From Cryptomeria japonica (lineage: Eukaryota > Streptophyta > Pinopsida > Cupressales > Cupressaceae): a DNA stretch of 64,000 nt. Each line of letters opens with the position of its first letter. Position 1 is the first letter of the stretch. Made by a program: the position numbers and the translations under genes. Shown here in pieces: positions 23,337 to 35,330 of this stretch. The DNA is taken from NCBI RefSeq assembly GCF_030272615.1, contig NC_081412.1:144667247-144731246 (forward strand), in the 5' to 3' direction. The notes under the pieces were generated by a model. That model had not been told where the DNA came from. It ran no database searches and saw only the letters and a list, made by a program, of their open reading frames with translations.

Positions 23337-25071
23337 GAGTGTTAAACCAGTTATTGCAGAAGTATCAGAAAATTCAACAGTAACTGAAGAACCAAGAAGA
23401 GGAACAAAGAGTCAGAAGACTCCTAGGTATGGGAGATTGAATCATTCAGAAGATCAGATCATTGGGGATAAGAACAATGGAGTGATGACAAAAAGAAGAC
23501 TGGAAACTAATGAGGTGTGTTTAATTTCTCAAGTTGATCTAGTATCAGTAATTGAATCATGTAAAGATGAATATTGGTTGAAAGCTATGGAAGAAGAATT
23601 AGATCGGATTGAGAAAAATAACACATGGACTTTAGTTCCCCAGCCTAAAAATAAGAATGTTATTGGAACTAAATGGATTTTTAGGAATAAATTGAATGAG
23701 GATGGTCAAGTTATAATGAATAAGGCTAGATTGGTTTGTAAAGGATATTCTCAGAAGGAAGGAATTGATTATGGTGAGACTTTTGCACTTGTAGCTAGGA
23801 TTGAAGTTGTAAGATTATTTCTTGCCTATGTTTCCCATAAAAAATACAAGGTTTATCAAATGGATGTTAATTGTGCATTTTTGAATGGGGATCTTGATGA
23901 GAAAGTTTATATTGAGCAACCTGATGGTTTTTCACTATCAAATGATAAAAACATGGTTTGCAAGTTAAGGAAAGCTTTATATGGATTGAAACAAGAACCT
24001 AGAGCTTGGTATGGAAGGTTGGATAAATATCTTTTGAAGCTTGGTTTTACTAGGGGTAATGCCTACAATAATTTATATTATAAGATCATTGATGATGATA
24101 TACTGATTATTAAATTTTTTGTTGATGACATTACTTTTGGAGTTGAAGATAAGTTACGCATGAAATTTTTTAAGAATATGGAAAAAGAATTTGAAATATC
24201 TATGATTAGGGAATTGAAATTTTTCTTAAGTTTTCAAATTAGTCAGACTGACAAAGGTATTTTCATCTTTGAAACTAATTATGCTAGGGAATTGTTGAAG
24301 AAATTTGGTATGGGATATTCTAAACTGGTAAGTACTCCTATTGATATAAGTGAGAAATTGACAAGGAAAGATGTTTCTGCACCGGTAAATCCTACAAGAT
24401 ACAAATCTATGATTGGAGGTCTGCTTTATTTGACTCAGACTAGGCCTAACATAATGAATGTTGTTTGTATTGCATCTAGATTTCATAGTGATCCTAGAGA
24501 AAATCATGAGAGTGTAGTGAAAAGGATTTTTAGATACTTGCAAGGTACATCAGAATATGGTTTGTGGTACCCTAAGGATGATGGCTTCACTTTATGTGCA
24601 TATACAGATGTAGATTGGGCCGGAGATGTTGATGACCGAAAAAGTACTTTCGGTGGAGCTTTCTTTCTTGGAAAGAAGTTGGTTTTATGGATCAGCAAGA
24701 AACAATCATGTACTTCTCTATCTACTTCTGAAGTTGAGTATCTTGTTGCTACTACTAACTGTACATAGGTTCTATGGATGAAGAAAATGTTGAAGGATAT
24801 CAAAGTGCATTGCATTGGATTGGTAGTTATTCACTGTGATAACTCTGCTGCTATTGACATATCAAAGAATCTGGTATTTCATTATAAGACAAAGCACATA
24901 TCTATCAAGTATAACTTTTTGAAGGAGAAGGTGGAAGAAAATGAAGTCAGATTGGTTTCTGCGAACACTCAAGAGCAAATTGCAGATATTTTCACTAAAC
25001 CTTTGCCTAAAGAATCATTTGAGTACTTGAGAGACAAGTTAGGGGTTTCTGCCCCTCCAGTAGAGAATTGA
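23337..25071 (+). pseudogene. C1 reverse transcriptase and RNase H
   Basis: One frame of 443 codons (23437-24768) covers the copia [64 protein letters not shown] and the catalytic FVDDITFG. RNase H follows, with YTDVDWAGD and the SEVEY glutamate. A single TAG at 24766, where Gln is usual, separates the last 97 codons, which hold CDNSAAIDI, TKHISIKY and IADIFTKPLPK. All RT and RNase H catalytic acids appear present. This is the best-kept part of the element. Confidence 0.93.
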
Positions 25072-25485
25072 TTGATGTGATTTGGCATCAGTCTGGTATA
25101 TATTATCAGAGATATTATTCATTCTGGCACTGATGTGGGGATGCCACTACTCAGGGAGAGTAGTTAGCTTTGTGATTAAGTGGTTATTATTTTTGCTTTG
25201 ATATTTTTGTCATATTTTTGGCATTGATGTCAAAGGGGGAGAGATATTAATGTGAAAAAGAAAAAAGGGAGTTGTATACATTAGGGGGAGCGATATATGT
25301 GTAATAAAAATCTTTACAAAGATATCATTCATAGGGGGAGTTTTGTCTTTATTTCAAAACTTCATTGCTATATCTTTATGTGGGAGATTGTTGGTCGTCT
25401 TCCATTAGGGGAGACTTATTTGGCATTTCTTGGTTTTTATATGTTTTTCACATCTAGTGTTGCCATCAATGCCAAATGGGGAGAT
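25072..25485 (+). other. C1 pol-LTR spacer with repeated purine tracts
   Basis: Between the Pol stop and the 3' LTR there are about five G-rich purine tracts (around 25136, 25232, 25284, 25332, 25402 and the LTR-proximal AAATGGGGAGAT at about 25473-25484). Several are linked to phrases of the type 'tggcattgatgtcaaa'. Only the last abuts the LTR. C2 and C3 have the same layout. Confidence 0.85.
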
Positions 25486-26717
25486 TATTTGCAATTTGGA
25501 AGAATTGATTATGTGTTGCATTGATGTTTTTCCATTGATGTCAACACTAGTTGTTTTGGATGCTTCACTGGCACCCTTCTGGTCCCAGTAGGATGTGTGG
25601 TTTCTGGTTGGTTTGGATCCGGCATGATCTGGTATGCTCCGGTATGATCTGGTTATGGAATTGTCTTATTCATGATACTCATTTTCATATTCAGTTAGTT
25701 GATTTTGGTCTGGTGATCAGATGCTATCCTGTTTGCTTGGAAGCTTGGTTTGTGGTTCCAGCGAGGGTTTCACCAATAGAGCTTTGATGAAGATCCTTGA
25801 TGATATGCATAAGTGGTGTTGGTGTAGCTTTTGCTATGGATTCAAGATGCTGATGATAATCAAGTTCAAGACTTGGTGGATTAGGATCATTTCTTTAGCG
25901 TGTGGACCTATATTGGGTCCCGGTTGATCTAGGTTATTGACCGACTTAATGTAACATGTGGATTGGACCTCTCGATGTATTTTCAGGATGCCTTATATGT
26001 TGGATATTATTTGTTTGGTCTAAGGCTGACATGTTTTGTAATTATGTAATTAGTTTATTGTCTGGTGGTCGACTTGATTGTTTATGGTTGAGGGTTTGTA
26101 TATATATGATGTAAGATCTCATTGTAGATCATCCTGGTATGGGATATGGATATGTAATGTGCAAATAATGTAATATCATTCAGGCAAAGGATTTGGTTGA
26201 TCTTTGGAGACCAAGTTGGGTTTATGTAAGAGAATTTATTCCTCATGTATTGAGCTTAATCAGAACTGTACTCAGGCATAAGAGATGCTATCTTTGTAGT
26301 CCATTCATTCTTTTGGATTGTAATATGGATTTCTATGTAGTCAGTGAGACTCCTTTTGTGATGAGTAGTGTGCTCTAGGATGTTGGCCTTCCTGCAAGTG
26401 CAGGCCCCTCAATTATAATTCACATACTTACTGCAGAAGTATTATTTGACTATGGGTAGGATTCCCACTTTGGTTTTTCCCTTTACCGGGTTTTCCATGT
26501 ATAAATATTGGTGTCATGTGGATGGTATTTATTCTCTGATTATTGTTTATGCTTAATTGGTTTAACTGTTATTCTGGTATATGGTTTAAGCATTTTGGTA
26601 TTAATATTTAGGGTTCTAGTATTAAAGTTTTAATTGCTAAATGTTCTAGTAATCCATGACAACTAATTCACCCTGCCCCCCTCTTAGTTATGTTCAGATT
26701 ATTTGAACTATCTAACA
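25486..26717 (+). mobile_element. C1 3' LTR
   Basis: It starts TATTTGCAATTTGG (mutated from TGTTGGC) and ends ATCTAACA. It aligns with the 5' LTR throughout, with mainly transitions. CpG and CCGG words are often kept here where the 5' LTR has CTAG or TG. Confidence 0.92.
26099..26130 (+). promoter_or_regulatory. C1 3' LTR core promoter-like block
   Basis: TATATATA, then GATCT (26115-26119) and AGATC (26126-26130), conserved with C2 although the LTR bodies have diverged. The C1 5' LTR copy (20169-20200) has GTTCT in place of GATCT. Confidence 0.55.
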
Positions 26718-27444
26718 TAAACACCATATGCAAATTATGGTTAAGTACAAAGTATTATGCTCTGCTACACTGCTCTATTCGATTGTTTTTCTATATTGCA
26801 GAGCACAAATACTTTACTTGCACATGTGAAACTACACACAATCACTCACAAATAATTTTCACACAATCATCGATACCAAAGATGATTATATCAATCACTC
26901 TTTTATATCCGCAACAACAAATTATGTCTTCTTCATGTTGGTCCAAAAACACATAACACACAAATGAAACATTTATAGCAAGTCGACTCAATCCGAAATC
27001 AAATGCACATGCAGACCAAAACAAATTATCCACATGATTCCCACAATTCGGCTAATTATCATCAAAACACAATTACAACCGCCAACATTACTCCCCCAAA
27101 TCCGCACAATGAATATGCACACATTGCTGCTGATGAACACTGTTCTAACCAAAAATATGTACACCAGACCTTCCAAATCACTCAAGACTTATCATCAGAG
27201 GCCAAAAACCTAGAATAAGGTGGATTATACATCCACAATGCAACTTTGAGATATACAACACAAAATATTCAACCAAAATACTGCATACTATCGGATACAC
27301 TATTCTATCTCGTCAGACCTCACCAAAGCTCAATCATACTTCCGGTATGAACAAATCATGAACTGCAGATGGGATACCTAACATCACCTACCATCAATGA
27401 CAACATTTGATCATCTTTGCAGTGTCTGTTTCCAACATACATTT

Positions 27445-28723
27445 TGTAGACACCTAAAAATGTCTCATTGATCATGTACTAATTATTCCTCTAATTGATT
27501 AAATAATCTTTATTATTTAAGTAAGTCAATTAAACTTATTCTTCTAAATTCTTCTAATTTCATATTTCCTCATCATCTTATTAATTATTCTATTTTCCTA
27601 TTCATTTCATCATTTAATCATTTTCTAAATATTAATTAAATATTTATTATTTAATTAATTCTGATTAATTCCCCAATTTAAATAATCTTCATTATTTAAA
27701 TAAATTACTAATTACTCAATTTCTATCTCTAATCTAATCCTTCAACCCTCTTCTAAATATTAATTAAATATTTATTATTTAATTAATTGTGATTTAATCC
27801 TTTAAATTAAATAGTCTTTATTATTTAATTAAATTCCATTTCTAAATAATTAAATAGTTTCTTTAAATTATTTAATTAGCTAATTAATTCTTCCAATTCC
27901 AAATCCCCAAATTCTAATTTCATTTAATTTCATATTCTTCTAATTTCTTCCAAATTCATCACATGTGCATGATTTCAAAAACCAAATTGAAAATCAAAGT
28001 TAAGTTCTAAATATATTCAAATGCTAAATTGAATTAAATAAATTCAATTATTTGAATAATATCTCATGCAAAGATTAAATTAATAATTTAAATCTAAATG
28101 CAAGCACATGCTAAATTAATTAATTAAATCATTTATCTCTGCAACTTCTATTTCCATCCTTCAGTTAGCTTTTTCTAAATTTAGCTCTCTGTGTCATCCT
28201 CTTTATTTCCTCCAATCATTCTTTTTCTTCCTTCAGTTAACTCTTTCATCAATCAGTTGACTCCTTTAATCTATTCAATCTATTGAGTTCCACTCCTACA
28301 ATCCACAGTTCAACTATCAAATTGCATCTGAGCTCACCTGAGTTTACACCTCTTGATCATTCTATTCCACTATTCAATCAATCCTCTCCAATTTTCTATA
28401 AAATGAGCATCCAATCTCCATTTTCAATCCTCCTCAATCTTTACTCTGAATCACGAACTTTGAATCTTTGTGTCACTTGCAGGTTACCAGCGCAATATCT
28501 GAGAGCCATCATACCATGAAGAGAAGAAGAGAAATGGAAGCAATATGCACATCTTGGGAATAGGGAGTTTTATTTGAATTGATTTCAATCTTAATTCCTA
28601 TTTTGCTTGATGATTGCATTATTTCATTGTCTAGTTTGTTAGATTTGTTAATTAGACAAGGATTCGTGATTTCCCTAGTGTTTCTAATTGATAGCTTTAA
28701 GATGAATTCTAGCATGCATTACA
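27445..28723. mobile_element. Solo LTR B (gypsy-type)
   Basis: A 1279-base segment starts TGTAGACACC and ends GCATTACA. It is flanked by the perfect 5-bp duplication CATTT (27440-27444 and 28724-28728). The body is AT-rich with repeated ATTAATTAAATATTTATTATTT-like words and no gene. It landed three bases from the end of solo LTR A, within LTR E sequence. Confidence 0.85.
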
Positions 28724-29013
28724 CATTTCATATGGGAACACTATCAAACATACTAGTAAATGCAACTTCCTTAGAATAGCAATCCAAAGCACCAACTCCA
28801 AAATATAACATCTCTATACATTGCTTAACAACCTATCCAAATTGCATGAATAGATGAATGCAATATAGAAGATATGCAAAGAAAATATCTTAGCACAACT
28901 ATATAGAGAACTTAACATCAATTACACCAACTAGTCATTAATGAAAACCAAAGCATGTTGACATCAATGACAACACATCAATAGCTCATTCCAATCAACC
29001 TTGCAACACTACA

Positions 29014-29400
29014 CAATGTTCTTTGACATGATTGATTCTCTCATAAAACCTTGAATTATTTGCTATTTTTATATAGCATTTATTGTAACATTTCAACACT
29101 ATTGGTTGGGTTCAAGTAATTTCTATATTTTGTATATTTATATTAGCCATATTAATTCTTTAATCACTTGGCATACTACCATGTATTCTAACTCTACATT
29201 TGATAGAGAAATCATTGGTTCATCTTCCTAGCATATAAAGTCACACTTCCACTTAAAATGAAGTTGTTTGTGATGTTGATTTTTGATAATCAATATTTTC
29301 TTCCCAATTTAGAGTATAATACATAACAAGCTATATATATTAGTCTAAACTCCCATTTAATGTAATCCCATGCTTGATATTTCCCCTAAGAAAAAAGATC
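29014..29400 (-). pseudogene. Copia RNase H relic (host of LTR E)
   Basis: Minus-strand words MISLSNVELEYMVVCQVIKE and LIW match the SLSxxExEYxAxxxAxxExxWL block of copia RNase H, keeping the catalytic Glu. A frame at 29060-29014 continues across LTR E into 18253. Many stops lie between. Confidence 0.7.
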
Positions 29401-29840
29401 ATTTGAATTTAGGTTGTCTCTATATTTGATTGACACACACTCAAATTATTTATTGTACAATTTCTATAAGAAATTTTATGGCTATTACTTAATCACATGT
29501 GACTAAGTATCATGATAATATATACTTTGTGTGTATCATTTTGTCTAGTAAATGAGATGTGTATATGTCGATCAATCCATTTGATATGGACTTAATAATA
29601 AATATCAAATTACATTCAATCTTTATTCTCTTTGGTAGAAGACATGAAATTTGATCTTTTATTAATGATTCATATTCAACATCTATTAGAAGTATATTAA
29701 TTTTGCATGATCAATCTCAAGAACTTGTAAATTGAGTGTTCCATGAATTTCTATAGGGAAAGCATATTAGTCCTTATATCTTTTTTGTTTGTTTCCTTAA
29801 TTTTGTTGTCATCTGAGATGTGTTGGCTCTTGTATAGGCT
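29401..29840. other. No recognisable feature
   Basis: AT-rich sequence between the integrase-like and RNase H-like relics, where copia RT would be expected. I can read no RT motif, so RT is either deleted or too decayed. Confidence 0.4.
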
Positions 29841-29849
29841 TAGTGTGTT

Positions 29850-30326
29850 TTTCTCTTAATGGTCATAATATATTTGGATCTTTATGAAATATAATCCTTG
29901 TTCTCTACTTCTTCATTAGATTCAAAATAAAAAATTTCTCATATGGACCATCTTTACTGGTTTAGAAAAAAATGAAGTTCATCATATTGATATGTCTTTT
30001 TATTATAACGTTATGTTATACATGATCATAAAATTGTATGCCTTTGATCCATGTTGTAACCAAACACTATGAACTCCTTTCTTTTATCATATATTTTCTC
30101 TCATTTTTCATCTAGTATATGTGCATATGCCTCCAAACAAAGAAAATATCAAATTTCCTTGATAAATGATTTACTTCCATATCACAATTTCCCTAAACCA
30201 TCCTTTCAATTTTAATGCATAAGTAGGTAACCTATTTTAAAAATATTTAATTATAGATATTGGCTTAAACCTCAAAGAATTAGTAAACCTACTACTATTA
30301 ATCCTACACACAACAAGTGTTCTATA
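29850..30326 (-). pseudogene. Copia integrase C-terminal relic
   Basis: The minus strand reads EAYAHILDEK, a stop, then EKIYDKRKEFIVFGYN. This is the FGxxAYxHxPxExRxKLDxKxxxxIFxGY block that follows the copia integrase core. The upstream part (30326-30180) has RTLV and PTYALKLK words in shifting frames. The relic continues, after the insertion 30327-32913, into 32914-33420. Confidence 0.65.
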
Positions 30327-32913
30327 AAGATGTAAATCATGCTAACTTAAAATATAGTTGAAATACTCTTTATTCTTAAATAAACTCATAAATCAGTTAG
30401 TAAGTCTATTACATTCCACTTTTCCATTAATAGCTTCATTTGATCATTCCATTCAGATCGTAGTAAACATGAAATTTCTGTAAAAGATAAAGATTCTTCA
30501 TTCAATAAATTGATAAAAGTAGTATCTCAATCATACAATACTTACACATTTCAAGTTGTTGTAAGTTCAATAATAAATAATACAAAGTAAAGGGTGAGAT
30601 GTGTCTGTTGATCTGCAACCCAAGCTATCACCAATGCAATCTTTAGCATGAAGACGAGAACAAGATCCAGGTGCTTTTTCCGTCCAACCTTGAAGCTTAC
30701 ACTTCCCCATAATTCTTGGTCAATCAAGAATATCCGACCCTACACAAATTGCTTAGCAAAAGAATTCGAAAGGCAAGATAGAATCTGGTGCGTGCCTAGA
30801 TGATACATGCATTTTCAATTTTCTAATTCTATTAAGAAACAAGTATTCATTATCAATCAAGGATATGGTAGAGAGAATAAAATAAAAGAATTCCATCGAT
30901 TTCAATGGTTTATTGAATTTGTTTACTCAACCAAGTATAATGCCATGCACAACAAAAATAGATAGTTGGAAAAGCAACTAATCTCTCTATAATCCACATT
31001 CGGCACCTGTCCAGGAAGGTAACTTTCCACAAACACAAGCCTATCTAGCTTTGTTCATATAAATCTAGAATAAATTCATACAGAAGACAATCTTTCACCT
31101 TTCAACTCTAGCTTTCTATTTCTTGCAAGATAAAAATACAATGCTAAGAAGACAATCTTTTGTTTGAATAGAAATTGATAGAATAAATCTTTTATTACAA
31201 CCAATCCTATCCGACAAGAAACAATTTTTTATGGATAATCAAATATACATCTAAAAGAAAACAATCTTTCCCTTCTATCTTTTATAGTTTTTCATCTACC
31301 CTCTTTCCTACTTTCAGGCTATCTCTCCTAGTGGTGGATTGATTCTAAATGACACCACTCATGATCTAATTGCATCATAATAGTCCTAATCATATTTGAA
31401 CACCTATGTGTTCACCATGCAAGTTATTTATTATCTATTTTGTGACACCCAACCACTAAAGTTGTTAATTCCATAATTATAGATTATCCATGTGGCCTTT
31501 CACTCCAATACTAAGTCGACTTTACTAAAAATGACTTCCTTAAAACATGCAAGTTAAATAACTAACTTTATACATGTCAATCACAGTGGATATCGGTGGC
31601 TTTATGGCTGTTATACCATGTTACCTATTAAACATTTCTTATTTGGTGGTTTATTTATTTTGCATGTGGTTTATAGCATAAATAAAATGGAGGAGGAGTG
31701 GTCGTCAGTGGTGTCTACTTCCCCTAAACTACGCCTACCTTAATTCAAACAACTTACCTTTAAACTTGCCTACTACCGAATTCGATCTGCAACGTGGAGT
31801 ATGTTTTATCAAAAGGGAGGAGGGGTGGTCGGTGATAATACCGACCCCTCCCTTTAATTAAGGGGGGTGGTCGGTGATAATACCGACCCCTCCCTTTAAT
31901 TAAGGGGGGTGGTCGATATTACTATCGACCACCCTCTTTATTGTTTAATTCCCTTCGTTTAAACTTCAACCCACCACTCATTATTATTTCTAATTTTTAG
32001 TTTTTAATTAATTTATATTTATATATATAATTAATGACTTTTCATTAATATATATATTAAACATTTAACTTGTTAACAAATTATTTAATAACCATTTTCT
32101 ATAATTAAATATATATAAATATATATTTTGGATTTTCATTAAATAACTAAATTCAAGAAGTAATCATATTTCACGATAATTGGATATTTATAATTATATA
32201 GATATACATGTATATTATTAAATCAATTTCTCATATACATATATATTTTATACTATTGTCCAATTTACAAAAGTAAACTCATAAGTATAATTTTTCATAC
32301 ATTTATACATATCTAAAGAGAACATAAAAACCTAGGGTCAATATTCGTTTTTGAATCATTTACACATTTTATCTCTTTTAACAATAAAGCATAATATTTC
32401 ACAATCACTCTTGCAACTTAGATTTAACTCAGTCACCGCTCAAATCATGCAATCAATTCACATGTATAAATATTTAAATCAATCATATATTCATTCCAAG
32501 TTCATCATTCTAATTTAACGAACATTCAAATAAGGTCATTTAAATCATCCATATTTTCAAGATGTAAATTATAAATCCTAATGTGGTGTGTGAGAGATTC
32601 CATCTATTCTAACGAAATACAAGAGCTAAGACAAGTCTACTTGAACCATGTTCTCGCCTTCATCTGTGTTCACTAGTTCCTACATTCACTTGCACTCAAT
32701 CGCTCATTAGCAATGATGATCCCAATTTCCAATAAAAATTATTATTGATCATTCAATTGTATATAAATCATTTCAATGCATTCGAACTCCTATCTTATTT
32801 CTTTGATAATTCCAATTTCATTTCATTTCCAATTCATTTGCGAAAATAAACATTATTTTCCTAATTAAATAATTATGGAAAAACAGGGTTCGTGACATGT
32901 TCTATAATTTCTA
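30327..32913. mobile_element. 2.6-kb insertion flanked by 14-bp direct repeats
   Basis: ACAAGTGTTCTATA occurs at 30313-30326 and again at 32914-32927, on either side of a break in the same integrase relic. Within it, TGTGACACCC at 31441 and GGGTTCGTGACA ending at 32898 look like the two ends of an LTR, but no 5-bp duplication matches. It holds the 42-bp hairpin repeats at 31824-31933 and no reading frame of note. The class of the insertion is undecided. Confidence 0.45.
31824..31933. repeat. Three 42-bp tandem units, each an inverted repeat
   Basis: Units start at 31824, 31866 and 31908. Units 1 and 2 contain GGTCGGT-GATAAT-ACCGACC and are nearly identical. Unit 3 is a cleaner palindrome, GGTGGTCGAT-ATTACT-ATCGACCACC (10-bp arms, 31908-31933). 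Between units lies CCCTTTAATTAAGG. Confidence 0.92.
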
Positions 32914-33420
32914 CAAGTGTTCTATAATTTCTACATACAACACCATTAAATGCTATGGTGGATAAGGTGATCACTTATTCTATAGATTGATTTCTTCCTT
33001 TTCTTAATATATTTTCAATGCATTACAATCTATACTTACTCCCATTATCACATCTTAAACATTTAAAGGGATTTACCAACTATTTCCTCACCAAAGTCAT
33101 TGATTACCTTAAACGTTTTTATGCATCTAATTTGTTATTAGAAAATTAAAAAATGCCATTTAAGAGAAAAAAATGAATGATACTAATAAAATACATTGCA
33201 CATGTTTATATGTGATATTATTTGTATTTATCCATATTTGCATGAATTTAGTATCTCCAATTAATCTTTAGAATTTGATGTCCTTTTAGTCGAGAAATTT
33301 ATTAATTTTGTTTTACATAATCTAAACTTTAATTATGAATCTATAGATTCATATGCTCTATAGTATCTTTTATTTTTTATTTTTAAGTGAATGTGAATTT
33401 ACAATCTAAATCTATGAAGC
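32914..33420 (-). pseudogene. Copia integrase core relic
   Basis: Minus-strand words KCLRCDNGSKY (second catalytic Asp) and FNGVVCRNYRTLVE (matches QNGVVERKNRTLVE; the catalytic Glu is replaced by Cys) identify the DDE core. Frameshifts and stops are numerous. Confidence 0.7.
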
Positions 33421-34369
33421 AACTAGAACAAATTGTGATGAAGGGTACTTCCCTCAGAAAACCCAAACACACAACAAAAATAGAGAAATGCATAAAAAAT
33501 GCATGAAAGAAACACTTATTTTTTATTATCACAATTAAATAAACCTAAAATTCAAAAAATAACATGCTACAAAGACATGTACTTTCTCATTATAGTAATT
33601 TGCAAGTTAGAGCCACAATCTACACTACTAGAACTATCCTCTGTAACCCTTGTTTGCCTTCTTTATCTTGGGAAGTATAATTACCTTAAAATATTCTAGA
33701 AAGTGTAACTCTCCCTTTTTATGGCCAACCAACTTTCTCTCCTTTTTCCTTACATTGGAATATGTTGAGAATATGCAAAAAATCGGTTCTAGCACCCACT
33801 GGAGTATTTTTTTTAAATTTTCCCTCCTAAAATATTGCAACTTCTAGAGGTCATATTTTTTGATTCAAGAACTCGATTGGCCCATTTTTTTTAAAATTTA
33901 GATCTTGGAGTTATCTAAACCATGCTTTCTTGTGTGTTTATGTGTTGCTAAATTAAGGTTAAATAGCCTACAAAAGGCCAGAGTTTTGGGTAATGGACTA
34001 GGTCAAAATTTTATTTATCAACATTATCTTTAGCTAGAGCTAAAGGAATTCCTCAAGCATTACTGTAGAGTAATTGAAACCTTGATTTTGAGGCTGGTTA
34101 GGATGATGGAAGGAGATAAGGTAAAAATAATCTCTATTAAAGTACAATAGGAAATTAATCCCCATGGGATCTTGTTCATACAATTTCCCAAGTATTCCTA
34201 TATTAGAATTGAAGGATACATTAGTTTCCCCTACATGCTGCCAAGGTAATTTACAAATAAGGTGGTGTTATTAGAGCATGCAATACATGATTTTGAGCCA
34301 CATAAAATGTATGAGGATACAAAAAATATAGTAAAAAATATTGTTGTAGGCATAAGATGGTTTTTAGTG
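33421..34369. other. Unassigned AT-rich stretch
   Basis: Short frames on both strands (33499-33699 plus, 33634-33840 minus) overlap and show no motif I can name. The minus strand may be a decayed Gag or PR region of the neighbouring copia relic, but I cannot support that. Confidence 0.3.
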
Positions 34370-35330
34370 TCTACAATTCCATCTTAAACTTGCGAAACAT
34401 TTCTTTTATGTACTTGGTGAGATATGACTATACCTTTTTTTGACTGATAAATTTGTAAACTAGGAAAAAAAGATAATCAGCAAGCATTGACATTTCAAAT
34501 TATTGATGCATAGCATCCCAAAATTCCATCACTACTACCTCCAAAAATAATGTCATCAAAATAATTAACAACAATCAACAATCAATTACCTTCAAGTTTT
34601 ATGTACAAATTGCTATCTATGCTTCCTCCCTTGAAACCTTGTTTTTTTAGATACTTGTCCAATCTTGAATACCATGCTCTAGGAGATTTATTTTGTCCAT
34701 AGAGGGCCTTCTCAAGTCTACACACAAAGTTTGGATTTTCTTAAAGATAACAACCTTTTGATCGTTCAATGTATACTTCTTGTTCTAACTCTCTACTTTG
34801 GAATGCTGATTTTACATCCATCTAATATACTTTAAAGTTATTGAATGTTGATCATGTCAAAAACATTTTGATTTCCTCCAATATTCCTATAGTAGAAAAT
34901 AAGCTTCCTCAACTTGATCATATCATTTTCAAACAAGTTTGGCCTTATTCTGGATTACTTTTCCATCTTTAGTCAGTTTGTTTTTAAAGATTGATTGGCC
35001 ACCTATGAAATGATTGTCCTTAGGTCTTGGAACTAGCTCCCAATTTACAATCTTCTCAATTTAAGTTAGTTCTTCCTCTGTAATATCTAACCAACCTTTA
35101 TCTTTGTTGGATTTTACAAAAGTATGTGGTTTAATTTTTGATAGTAAAGAAAAGTGTACCTATTCATTTAATTTCTCAATTCTTCTTTGGGTCTAAAATC
35201 CATCGTCTTTGTAAACTATGATTTGATATTTAGAGTGAATCTTCTACACATATTTATGTAGAGTTTTCATAACTTCATTTTCTAATACACTTCTTATTAT
35301 CTCATCATCATTGTGGAATGATTCATCACC
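34370..35330 (-). pseudogene. Copia reverse transcriptase relic
   Basis: The minus strand reads in pieces: WLDITEEELT, NWELVPRPKDNHFIG, KNKLTKDGKVIQNKAKLV, MDVKSAF, EQEVYIERSKG, FVCRLEKALYGQNKSPRAWYS, LDKYLKKQGF, a YFDDIIFGG catalytic box (normally xVDD) and TKYIKEMFRKFKME. It is a separate, old element from the integrase relic below it, since RT here lies upstream of that integrase. It has about ten or more stops. Confidence 0.8.

Larger units (their letters stand above)
19559..26717 (+). mobile_element. Full-length Ty1/copia element C1
   Basis: LTRs lie at 19559-20788 and 25486-26717, an initiator-Met-type primer site at about 20791, Gag-Pol in order PR-INT-RT-RNase H, and a purine tract at 25472-25485. 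Flanks are TAAAT (19554-19558) and TAAAC (26718-26722), a 4/5 duplication. It is inserted in solo LTR A. Several stops and at least two frameshifts make it non-autonomous. Sequence and layout closely parallel C2 (45286-56702), so the two belong to one copia lineage. Confidence 0.93.
19175..27437 (-). mobile_element. Solo LTR A (split by element C1)
   Basis: Its own sequence is 19175-19558 plus 26723-27437, about 1.1 kb. The ends are perfect 8-bp inverted repeats, TGTTGGAA and TTCCAACA. Flanks are TGCAT (19170-19174) and TACAT (27438-27442), differing by one transition. The G-rich block plus TGAATCA near the left end is shared with LTRs C and C3. Confidence 0.85.
18254..29008 (-). mobile_element. 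Solo LTR E (split by nested insertions)
   Basis: The flanks are the perfect 5-bp duplication CTACA (18249-18253 and 29009-29013). Its own sequence is 18254-19174 plus 28729-29008, about 1.2 kb, starting TTTTGAATG (probably a mutated TGTTG) and ending CCTTGCAACA. The body has the 'aggggaaaaaccac' block typical of the copia LTRs here (about 18397-18413). The interrupted host frame is restored when it is removed. No internal region remains, as expected after LTR-LTR recombination. Confidence 0.7.

Noticed and set aside
29401-29840. Search for a missing RT in the copia relic between integrase and RNase H
   Set aside because: No RT motif was readable in either strand; the RT relic at 34370-35330 lies on the wrong side to be its own.
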